From: Parvibaculum sp.
GTDB taxonomy: Bacteria > Pseudomonadota > Alphaproteobacteria > Parvibaculales > Parvibaculaceae
Direction: 5' to 3'
Assembly (NCBI GenBank): GCA_014359855.1
Contig: JACIYQ010000286.1
Span: 1 to 28,369, forward strand
Length of the DNA stretch: 28,369 bases
Both the position numbers and the translations under genes were made by a program. Numbering within the stretch: the stretch's first letter is position 1; each line of letters starts with the position of its first letter. Below are positions 1 to 5,276 of this stretch, piece after piece. The notes below the pieces were generated by a model. That model was not told where the DNA came from, did not search any database, and saw only the letters and a program-made list of their open reading frames with translations.

Positions 1-842
1 CGCACGCGTTCGCGGCTGATGCCGTATTCCTGGCTCAAATCTTCCAGCGTCGCCGGCTCGTCCTTCAGCCGGCGCTCCGTCAGAATGTGCATCTCGCGTT
101 CGTTCAGGCTTTCCATGGCGGCCGCCAGCATTTCGCGGCGCAGGTCCAGTTCTTCCGCTTCGCCGAGCGTCGCTTCCTGGTCGGCGGTGTCGTCCACCAG
201 CCAGTCCTGCCACTCGCCGCTTTCCGAATCCTGCCTCAGCGGCGCGTTCAGCGAATTGTCCGGGCCCGACATGCGCCGGTTCATCGAGATCACTTCGTCC
301 TCGGTCACGCCGAGGCGCTCGGAAATCTCCGCCACCTGTTCGGGGCGCAAGTCGCCTTCCTCGATTGCCTGGATCTGGCCCTTCACCTTGCGCAGGTTGA
401 AGAAGAGCTTCTTCTGCGCCGCCGTGGTGCCCATCTTCACGAGCGACCAGGAGCGCAGGATATATTCCTGGATCGAGGCGCGGATCCACCACATCGCATA
501 GGTCGCCAGCCGGAAGCCCTTTTCCGGCTCGAAGCGCTTCACGGCCTGCATCAGGCCCACATTGCCTTCCGAGATCACCTCGCCGATGGGCAGCCCGTAG
601 CCGCGATAGCCCATGGCGATCTTCGCCACGAGGCGCAGATGGCTCGTCACAAGCTGGTGCGCGGCTTCGGTGTCCTCGTGTTCCTTCCAGCGCTTGGCCA
701 GCATGTATTCCTGCTGCGGCTCCAGCATGGGGAACTTGCGGATTTCCTGCAGATAGCGCGACAGCGACCCTTCCGGGTTCGGCGCGGGCGCCAGCTTCGC
801 CACGGCTGTTTTCGCGGCAGGCTTTGCTTTCGTCTCGGCCAT
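1..842 (-). CDS. rpoH: RNA polymerase sigma-32 (heat-shock) factor RpoH, 3' end cut by window
   Basis: This is the heat-shock sigma factor, which directs core RNA polymerase to chaperone and protease promoters. About 280 residues are visible and the reading runs off the window edge. Only the last part after the region 4.2 helix-turn-helix is missing (the frame ends in GISRERVR). Seen directly: sigma region 2 with the RLATYAMWWIRASIQEYILRS stretch shortened here as WWIRASIQEYI, and the RpoH box QKKLFFNLR, which is diagnostic of sigma-32 rather than RpoD. ATG at 842 is preferred because GGGGG lies about 7 nt upstream. An in-frame ATG at 854 would add MGAK and is possible. The roughly 150-nt leader to position 1000 is unique; beyond it lies the duplicated 127-bp repeat that may carry the promoter. 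Confidence 0.95.
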   Translation of the reverse strand, partial: MAETKAKPAAKTAVAKLAPAPNPEGSLSRYLQEIRKFPMLEPQQEYMLAKRWKEHEDTEAAHQLVTSHLRLVAKIAMGYRGYGLPIGEVISEGNVGLMQAVKRFEPEKGFRLATYAMWWIRASIQEYILRSWSLVKMGTTAAQKKLFFNLRKVKGQIQAIEEGDLRPEQVAEISERLGVTEDEVISMNRRMSGPDNSLNAPLRQDSESGEWQDWLVDDTADQEATLGEAEELDLRREMLAAAMESLNEREMHILTERRLKDEPATLEDLSQEYGISRERV

Positions 843-1000
843 CTTGGCCCCCATTTCCGGCCCGGCCCTGTCCGAAGGCAGGCGGGCCTGTTCAATCTCT
901 GTCTTGTCCGGCACCCCGGCATAGACCCGGAACACCCCACGGGGGATATCCCGGCCCAATACCCGAGCAACTTGCTCAGTCTATCCAATACCCGAACGCA

Positions 1001-1127
1001 GGCGGAATCATGACAGTTCCGCTTGTCCTTGTGGCGCAAAATGTCGCGGGAAGAGCCTTCGGCCCCCCGAGCCGGCGATTTTCCATATAGGCGCGGGAAG
1101 GCGGCAGTTAAAGGGCGGGAGCGGGGA
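1001..1127. repeat. 127-bp direct repeat, left copy (R1)
   Basis: This stretch is repeated at 3428-3554 in the same orientation with only two substitutions by my alignment (T/C in the ccttgYggcgc stretch and G/T in the gcgcggKaagg stretch). It begins with a short inverted repeat, GCGGAA and TTCCGC nine bases apart. It ends within 6 bases of the hipA stop codon. No terminal inverted repeats or transposase were seen, so it does not look like an IS or MITE end. Its place upstream of rpoH suggests that R1 is the native rpoH upstream region. Confidence 0.93.
1085..1113 (-). promoter_or_regulatory. candidate sigma-32-like promoter for rpoH inside R1
   Basis: On the minus strand CCTATAT (plus 1085-1091) fits the alphaproteobacterial sigma-32 -10 element CYTATNT. 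It is preceded by CTTT (plus 1110-1113) in place of CTTG, with an 18-base spacer. The elements can also be read as a weak sigma-70 promoter, TTTAAC-17-TATATG. Autoregulated rpoH promoters are known in alphaproteobacteria such as Caulobacter. Assignment here is by eye and tentative; it would give a leader of roughly 230 nt. Confidence 0.35.
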
Positions 1128-1132
1128 ATGGG

Positions 1133-2482
1133 CTAGCTGAGGGGCCCCCAGCCGCCGCCGCGTGGCGCAAAATAATCCCGCTCTCTCGGAACAGGGTCGA
1201 GATCGAGCAAGTCTCGTAGCTTTGCCGTTTCGCGCCCGATCAAATCGTCGAAATCCTTGAGACCGTGTTGGGGAAGTTCGCCAGCCGCCTCGTCCAGGGC
1301 GCCGAGCATCGGCTTTACCTCGCCCTCGATGAAGCGCCGGCGCGCTGCAGCGGTGCGCAGCCCGAAACGGCCCATGAAGTTGGCAATGTCGTCAGCGGTC
1401 ATGCTGTCGAAATGATCCGCATTGCCGATCTTGAACGCCAGTTCATCGGTGTAGCGGCCGGTCAGCCGCACCGGCTGCAGGTCGTAAAGCGGCGCGAGGC
1501 GCGGCGAAGCCCCCGTGTCGTAAAGCAGCGCATGGTTCTTGGCGTGGTTGTCGTTGTTGCCGATGGCAAGATTGAAAAATGCCGATAACATGAATGTCCG
1601 CCGTTCCTTCGCCGGCGCGTTGCTGCGGTCGAGAAGCCCTGAAACGGTGGCGGCCGAAAAGCGCGCGGCATCCGTGCCGCGCCGTTCGTATTTCATCGAT
1701 GCGGGCAGGCCGAGCGCCTGGCAGAAATCTTCCTGATGAATGCGTGTCACGCCGCCGCCCGCGATGCGGCGATCAAAGCGCAGGCTCAGAAGGCCGGTCT
1801 CGTCTCCAATCTCGAAGAGCGCGGGAATGGCGGTGTCGAGCATCGCCGCGCGCGCCAGCCTTGTGGCGGCTGCCTCTTGCAAGGCTTCCCGTTGCCGTCC
1901 TCGCTCGGGCACTTTCAATATATGGGTCGTCGGTACGCGCAAGCCCGGCTTTGGCAGGCCGTAGCGTCCTTCGGAAATTTCTGTCAACGCGATTTTTCGC
2001 TGTACGCCAGCCACCGGCGAGGGGTCTTTCACGGTGTCCGGCAGGGGCAGTTTTTCGGCCAGGCGGCGCATGATGTCGGCCAGTTCCTCGCTCGGCAGCT
2101 CGTCATAGTCGGTCGCGAGGTTACCGGGAATTTTTACCGGCCCGCTCTCTGGTGGCAGGCAACTGATTGCGCCCGCGCAGTCGGCACCGACAAAACTCAG
2201 CAGGCCGACAATGTCGTCGCGGCCGATGCGTTCCCGGTCCATCGTTTGCTGAAGCTGATCGTTTTCCTGCAACAGATTGTCGAAAAAGGCGCGCGTCGCG
2301 ACATCGCCGTAGGTTTCCTCGCGAAGCGGCAGCGACAACGAGATCGGCATGGCATCGGCAAGCGCCAGATAGTCCGGCGCATAAGTGAAGCGGCAGCCGC
2401 CATCCTTTTGCGCCAGAAACCCGAGTGGAATGCCGACCGCTTCCATGCGCACGTCCAGAATGTCGGGCTGCGCGCCGTTCAT
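1133..2482 (-). CDS. hipA: HipA-type serine/threonine kinase toxin (type II TA)
   Basis: 449 residues, full length for the family (E. coli HipA is 440). HipA kinases phosphorylate targets such as glutamyl-tRNA synthetase and stop growth until neutralised by HipB. Seen: HipA N-terminal barrel domain (about 10-110), the glycine-rich SPVAGVQRK loop (155-163), the ATP-site lysine region THILKVP (K190), RFDR near 235, the catalytic-loop motif GNNDNHAKN (308-316, D311 and N316) and the metal-binding LYDL (D334). All key kinase residues look intact, so the toxin is predicted active. The ATG overlaps the hipB stop by 4 nt (ATGA), indicating translational coupling. The stop lies only 5 bases from repeat R1, so no independent terminator is visible downstream. 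Function as a TA toxin is inferred from family and context. Confidence 0.93.
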   Translation of the reverse strand: MNGAQPDILDVRMEAVGIPLGFLAQKDGGCRFTYAPDYLALADAMPISLSLPLREETYGDVATRAFFDNLLQENDQLQQTMDRERIGRDDIVGLLSFVGADCAGAISCLPPESGPVKIPGNLATDYDELPSEELADIMRRLAEKLPLPDTVKDPSPVAGVQRKIALTEISEGRYGLPKPGLRVPTTHILKVPERGRQREALQEAAATRLARAAMLDTAIPALFEIGDETGLLSLRFDRRIAGGGVTRIHQEDFCQALGLPASMKYERRGTDAARFSAATVSGLLDRSNAPAKERRTFMLSAFFNLAIGNNDNHAKNHALLYDTGASPRLAPLYDLQPVRLTGRYTDELAFKIGNADHFDSMTADDIANFMGRFGLRTAAARRRFIEGEVKPMLGALDEAAGELPQHGLKDFDDLIGRETAKLRDLLDLDPVPRERDYFAPRGGGWGPLS

Positions 2483-2826
2483 CGCTTGCGTGCCACGAGG
2501 TCGATACCGAGTTCCCGACAGACCGTCAGTACACGCCCTATTTCGAGTGTCGGTTTGCCGTTTTCCAACTCCGACACGAAACGCCGTCCCACACCCGCCA
2601 TGTCGGCCAGTTCCTGCTGGGAGAAGTCTTTGGCGGTGCGAGCTGTTCTGACGAGATCGCCAAGATTTTTACATGAATCGATTGGTGTTTCTGGCTTCGG
2701 GCCTGCGGCCTTTGCAAGCGGGGCGAGGAGTTCGGACAGGGGGGCAGGGGAGACTGTCGCCACGCTCGTAAGAGTGAGGTCGTCCAGCAATCCTGCGTTC
2801 CTGGTCTTCGCATTGCGGCTTGTCAT
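2479..2826 (-). CDS. hipB: HipB-type antitoxin / Xre-family repressor
   Basis: 115 residues from the chosen ATG at 2826. A longer frame to 2868 (129 aa) is possible, but that extension would run through operator O1 and the -10 element, and GGGAG lies 8 nt upstream of 2826. The C-terminal half (about 60-110) is an Xre helix-turn-helix, with FSQQELADMAGVGRRFVSEL and a following LVARK tail. The first 55 residues are Ala/Pro-rich, probably disordered, longer than in E. coli HipB (88 aa). HipB-type proteins bind HipA and repress their own operon. Here three CCCGnnCGGG palindromes lie upstream, and hipA follows with an ATGA overlap. Antitoxin role is by homology and gene order. Confidence 0.9.
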   Translation of the reverse strand: MTSRNAKTRNAGLLDDLTLTSVATVSPAPLSELLAPLAKAAGPKPETPIDSCKNLGDLVRTARTAKDFSQQELADMAGVGRRFVSELENGKPTLEIGRVLTVCRELGIDLVARKR

Positions 2827-2833
2827 GATTTCT

Positions 2834-2849
2834 GCTCCCGCTCGGGTGC
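2834..2849. promoter_or_regulatory. hipBA operator O1
   Basis: Inverted repeat with core CCCGCTCGGG (2837-2846), flanked by GCT and TGC. It lies at the expected transcription start and overlaps the hipB ribosome binding site. It shares its core with O2 and O3, whose centres are exactly 50 and 100 bases away. Confidence 0.65.
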
Positions 2850-2878
2850 ATACTTTCTGAAAATGCACTGCCTGTCAA
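2850..2878 (-). promoter_or_regulatory. hipBA promoter
   Basis: On the minus strand a perfect -35 TTGACA (plus 2873-2878) is followed after 17 bases by AAGTAT (plus 2850-2855), a weaker -10. The promoter lies between operators O1 and O2, as expected for an autorepressed antitoxin operon. Confidence 0.7.
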
Positions 2879-2881
2879 GTT

Positions 2882-2901
2882 ATGATCCCGAACGGGGTCA
2901 T
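2882..2901. promoter_or_regulatory. hipBA operator O2
   Basis: A near-perfect 20-base palindrome, ATGATCCCG-AA-CGGGGTCAT with one mismatched pair, placed just upstream of the -35 element. Core CCCGAACGGG is identical to that of O3. Confidence 0.7.
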
Positions 2902-2933
2902 ATATGGCATATGCGGGCGGATGCCAAGGATTT

Positions 2934-2949
2934 GTTCCCGAACGGGAGC
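2934..2949. promoter_or_regulatory. hipBA operator O3
   Basis: Inverted repeat with core CCCGAACGGG (2937-2946), identical to O2 and centred 50 bases further upstream. It sits directly behind the stop codon of the truncated antitoxin at 2952. It may allow looping or cooperative HipB binding. Confidence 0.6.
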
Positions 2950-2951
2950 GA

Positions 2952-3146
2952 TTAGGCCGCTTTCTTCGCCCGCGCTTCCACCTCGACCTTCAGATGTCCC
3001 GTGATCGCTTCGAAGATCGCGGCGAGGTTGTCCATCGACGGGTTGCCCCGGCTTGAGAGCATGCGGTGAAGGCTTTTCGGCGGGATGCCTGTCAGCGCCG
3101 AGAGTTCCTCGAAGCCAAGCGTCCCGTTCACGATGTCGCGCAGCAT
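2952..3146 (-). pseudogene. N-terminally truncated antitoxin of the RelE/HigB-like pair
   Basis: The 64 residues from ATG 3146 match the C-terminal, DNA-binding part of chromosomal HigA/Xre-type antitoxins that follow Gp49/HigB-like toxins (LGFEELSALTGIPPKSLHRM, then NPSMDNLAAIFEAI). Homologous residues continue upstream in the same frame to about 3194 (EAATIFLGGEPEVARL), but no ATG/GTG/TTG serves them and they overlap the toxin C-terminus in another frame. About 25 N-terminal residues expected for the family appear lost. The remaining ATG overlaps the toxin stop as TGATG, so a 64-aa product could still be made by coupling. I call it a pseudogene, but a shortened working repressor is possible. 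Confidence 0.6.
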
Positions 3147-3427
3147 CAGCCGCGCGACCTCCGGCTCGCCACCGAGAAAGATCGTCGCCGCTTCGGTGCA
3201 GGCTTCTTCGCCTCCGCCTTGCGGCGCTTGTACTCCGCCAGCAACGTCTCGGCCTCCCGAATATCCGCCTGCTGGCGCTTCTTGGTGCCGCCGCCGAACA
3301 GGATCACCAGTTCCTTGCCGTCGCGCGCAAGATAGATGCGCAGGCCCGGACCCCAGTCGATCCGGTACTCGCCGATCTTGCCGATCCACTTTACGGCGGC
3401 AAGATTGCCGTGCTGCATCCGCGCGCG
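3146..3427 (-). pseudogene. 5'-truncated RelE/HigB (Gp49-like) toxin
   Basis: The frame gives RMQHGNLAAVKWIGKIGEY, then RIDWGPGLRIYLARDGKEL and LFGGGTKKRQQADI, the C-terminal two thirds of the phage-derived Gp49-like/HigB toxin family. Family members are about 95-110 aa and have some 40 more residues in front. Here homology stops exactly where direct repeat R2 begins (3428). A chimeric start inside the repeat (TTG 3466, 106 aa) or ATG 3418 could be used, but the N-terminal helices are missing, so toxicity is doubtful. An extended Lys/Arg-rich C-terminus overlaps the antitoxin remnant. Confidence 0.7.
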
Positions 3428-3554
3428 GGCGGAATCATGACAGTTCCGCTTGTCCTTGCGGCGCAAAATGTCGCGGGAAGAGCCTTCGGCCCCCCGAGCC
3501 GGCGATTTTCCATATAGGCGCGGTAAGGCGGCAGTTAAAGGGCGGGAGCGGGGA
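3428..3554. repeat. 127-bp direct repeat, right copy (R2)
   Basis: Second copy of R1 (1001-1127), same orientation, offset 2427 bases. It truncates the RelE-like toxin on its left side and is followed on its right by the tumEA terminator region. The candidate promoter elements of R1 are conserved here (CCTATAT at plus 3512-3518; CTTT at 3537-3540). They would fire towards the truncated toxin and hipBA. Confidence 0.93.
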
Positions 3555-3578
3555 GGGGGCTTCCGCTCGCGACAAGGT

Positions 3579-3604
3579 GAAAAAATATTAGAATAATTCT
3601 AATA
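3579..3604 (-). terminator. Rho-independent terminator of tumEA
   Basis: A perfect 8-base inverted repeat, TATTAGAA / TTCTAATA with a 3-base loop (3586-3604), is followed on the minus strand by a T run (plus A run 3580-3585). It lies 17 bases after the tumA stop. The AT-rich stem is unusual for this GC-rich DNA and fits imported sequence. It could alternatively be an operator. Confidence 0.6.
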
Positions 3605-3621
3605 AGAGGGCAAGAGCTTCG

Positions 3622-4008
3622 TCATGCCGCCTTGTCGAGCGGCAGGTCGAGCGCCACCCGGTCGTACAGCACCTCCGGCACGACGCGCCGCCCCTCCGCT
3701 TTGTTCAGGCGGACGAAGCCATATTGCGCGAGCGTCTGGAGCGTGCGCGAGAGATTGCTCTCCGCCCGCCCCGAAAGCCCGGCGAGTTCCTTGAGCGACT
3801 GCGGTTCGTCCCGCCGGATCGTCTCCAGCAGCGCCTGGTTCTTCGTGGAGAGCACCTGCGCAAGAGATTCAAGCGAGGTGAACCAGACCTTCGGATCGGA
3901 AGGAGAGGGTTTCAACTCGCCGCGCGCAACGGCCAGCGTCCGCGCGCGCATCTCGGCCCGCGAGGCAATGCCGATCCTCAATACCCGTTCGGCTTTGCGC
4001 TTCTTCAT
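3622..4008 (-). CDS. tumA: TumA-like antitoxin, HVO_A0114-type winged HTH
   Basis: 128 residues. The centre and C-terminus (VWFTSLESLAQVLSTKN, LKELAGLSGRAESNLSRTL, YGFVRLNKAEGRR, VALDLPL) form a MarR/ArsR-like winged helix of the HVO_A0114 type. These proteins commonly pair with a TumE-type partner. The N-terminus (MKKRKAERVLRIGIASR) resembles the toxin-binding arm usual in this family. The ATG overlaps the tumE stop by 4 nt, so the toxin gene comes first and the antitoxin is coupled behind it. It is expected to neutralise TumE and repress the operon through the tandem repeats at 4346-4378. Assignment is by recognition of the pair; the gene symbol is by analogy. Confidence 0.75.
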   Translation of the reverse strand: MKKRKAERVLRIGIASRAEMRARTLAVARGELKPSPSDPKVWFTSLESLAQVLSTKNQALLETIRRDEPQSLKELAGLSGRAESNLSRTLQTLAQYGFVRLNKAEGRRVVPEVLYDRVALDLPLDKAA

Positions 4009-4343
4009 GCGATGCCTTCCTTCCTCAGATGTGCCTCGACTGCCGCCCAGAAATCCTTAAGCAGTGTCTCCGCGCTCGAATAGGCATAAGGCGTCACCTT
4101 TTCGCCCTCATGCCTGTGGTCGTTCCGCTTCTCCCGCTTCCGCGAAGGTGGCCTGCCCGTCGTCACGGAATGCGCATTATCGAAGCCGACCACTCGCTCG
4201 CGTCCCGGCGTAAAGAGGCACAGGCTGTAATCGATGCCGAAGGGCTTCGCCTCCGTCGGCGGCACCTTCGTTGCCTCGATCTTCACGCTGAACCCGCCAC
4301 CCACTTCCATGACAGTGCCGTCGAGATCGAGCAGACGATCCAA
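4005..4343 (-). CDS. tumE: TumE-like toxin (DUF6516 family)
   Basis: 112 residues from TTG 4343. Family hallmarks are visible: LLDLDGTVMEVGGGFSVKIEA, the VPPTEAKPFGIDYSL segment, VVGFDNAHSV, the NDHRH motif and a C-terminal LLKDFWAAVEAHL helix. TumE proteins are the toxin partner of HVO_A0114/TumA proteins; their target is not established to my knowledge. The frame is open to TTG 4388, but that TTG is itself the -35 hexamer TTGACA of a good promoter. The extra residues LSTDHNLSTDHT are only the translation of a duplicated operator. I therefore take the TTG at 4343, which has no clear Shine-Dalgarno sequence and would be nearly leaderless. ATG 4310 is a less likely alternative. Confidence 0.72.
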   Translation of the reverse strand: MDRLLDLDGTVMEVGGGFSVKIEATKVPPTEAKPFGIDYSLCLFTPGRERVVGFDNAHSVTTGRPPSRKREKRNDHRHEGEKVTPYAYSSAETLLKDFWAAVEAHLRKEGIA

Positions 4344-4345
4344 TG

Positions 4346-4388
4346 TATGATCTGTTGATAAGTTATGATCTGTTGATAGTTTTGTCAA
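4346..4388 (-). promoter_or_regulatory. tumEA promoter with tandem 15-bp operator
   Basis: On the minus strand a perfect -35 TTGACA (plus 4383-4388) is followed after 17 bases by TAACTT (plus 4360-4365). Two identical 15-base direct repeats, TATGATCTGTTGATA on the plus strand at 4346-4360 and 4364-4378 (18-base period), cover the spacer, -10 and start region. This is the layout of an autorepressor site. Confidence 0.65.
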
Positions 4389-4417
4389 GAAATCGCTCCT
4401 GCATATGGCGCGCAGGT

Positions 4418-4975
4418 TTACTGACTAAACATGTCTCTCAGTAAAGCTAGAGCGTTCTGTCGCGGCATTTTCATTGCCTCGCTATAGAGGATGTAAGTCG
4501 ATAGACAAACGCGTTCTTTATCGAGTGAGGGGTCATTCTCTGCCATTTGCACTAAGACTTGAGCGATCTCGAAATCGTAGTTCGCAATGATCGTTGAAAT
4601 TAAACTCTCATAGAGATCTTCGATTTGATTGGCGGGTGATGTCACCCTACGGCCTTGGCCGCCCGTGGTGATCACAAGCTCCATTGCTTCTAGGTCGCGC
4701 CTTTGAAGTTCGGGACCAAGATAGCGAGAAAAATCTATTTCCGCGGCGGTCTCGGGAAACAAGAAGGAATAGCAAACCGAAGCACTTTGCGAGCCGATTG
4801 TATCCAACTCTTCTATCAGAACACTTCCAAAACTGAGGAGAGCCTCGTCGGAGGCGGTAGGAAGATATTTTTCCACCAATCCGCCAATGGCACTTCGCGT
4901 GCTTGCGAAGACGTAACCCTCTGGTTCGCCCTTTCTCCACCCCTCAAAAATTCTTTCCGTGATCAGCGGGGACAA
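4418..4975 (-). CDS. hypothetical protein, unrecognised, possibly 5'-truncated
   Basis: 185 residues, no family recognised and no signal peptide or obvious transmembrane helix. It has an acidic, helical-looking C-terminal half (IEDLYESLISTIIANYDFEI, then AQVLVQMAENDPSLDKE). The only early start is TTG 4975, with an in-frame TAA five codons upstream and no convincing ribosome binding site. The REP-like element begins 29 bases upstream, so the true N-terminus may have been lost. Base composition differs from the neighbours: 4441-4500 counts about 48% G+C against a visibly GC-rich flank, with many A/T third positions. This suggests recent acquisition. A small GTTTA/TAAAC inverted repeat overlaps the stop. 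Confidence 0.5.
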   Translation of the reverse strand: MSPLITERIFEGWRKGEPEGYVFASTRSAIGGLVEKYLPTASDEALLSFGSVLIEELDTIGSQSASVCYSFLFPETAAEIDFSRYLGPELQRRDLEAMELVITTGGQGRRVTSPANQIEDLYESLISTIIANYDFEIAQVLVQMAENDPSLDKERVCLSTYILYSEAMKMPRQNALALLRDMFSQ

Positions 4976-5003
4976 CCCACTCGGGGATTACTTTCTTCAA
5001 TTT

Positions 5004-5046
5004 GCCTCCCCCTCGCGGGGAGGCGCGGATCGCGGAACGCGATCCG
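5004..5046. repeat. REP-like double hairpin
   Basis: Two adjacent perfect stems: GCCTCCCC/GGGGAGGC (5004-5011 with 5017-5024) and CGGATCGCG/CGCGATCCG (5026-5034 with 5038-5046), followed by a run of G. This resembles the interspersed palindromic units common in Rhizobiales-type genomes. The rest of the 300-base gap 4976-5276 holds only the PHO box below and presumed promoter DNA. Confidence 0.7.
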
Positions 5047-5134
5047 GGTGGGGGGGGGCCTTCAAGACAGGAAGCGGCAGGAGAGAGGACAGCGCCAATT
5101 TAATCCGTACACGAACCAAATTGAAACCCACTTC

Positions 5135-5163
5135 GTGACAGTTCGGTGACATTCCGATGACAG
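5135..5163 (-). promoter_or_regulatory. three-unit PHO box facing the TA island
   Basis: On the minus strand three 7-mers CTGTCAT, ATGTCAC and CTGTCAC (plus 5157-5163, 5146-5152, 5135-5141) are separated by exactly 4 bases (CGGA, CGAA). This is the 11-base period of PhoB binding sites. A TTCAAT -10 candidate lies 9 bases beyond the last unit (plus 5120-5125). The direction points away from the VOC gene and towards 4975. Confidence 0.6.
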
Positions 5164-5276
5164 TCACCCCCGGCTTATCCCCGCTCCGCGCAAAACGCCT
5201 TGCCATTCGGGCATCTGGCGGCCCTCCCGGAATGCTTCTAGAGTGCCGCGCGTTTCCGTCTGAAGGGCTGTCACAA

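Noticed and set aside
1010..1090. 26-residue ORF (MTVPLVLVAQNVAGR...) conserved in both repeat copies
   Set aside because: It is kept only because the whole repeat is nearly identical; one of the two substitutions changes a residue and there is no ribosome site of note.
1001..1127. Repeat R as a MITE or IS end
   Set aside because: No terminal inverted repeats, no target-site duplication that I can see, and no transposase fragment between the copies.
2979..3389. 145-codon frame covering the antitoxin remnant from ATG 3389
   Set aside because: Its first ~65 codons are an out-of-frame reading of the RelE-like toxin; only the C-terminal part is homologous to antitoxins.
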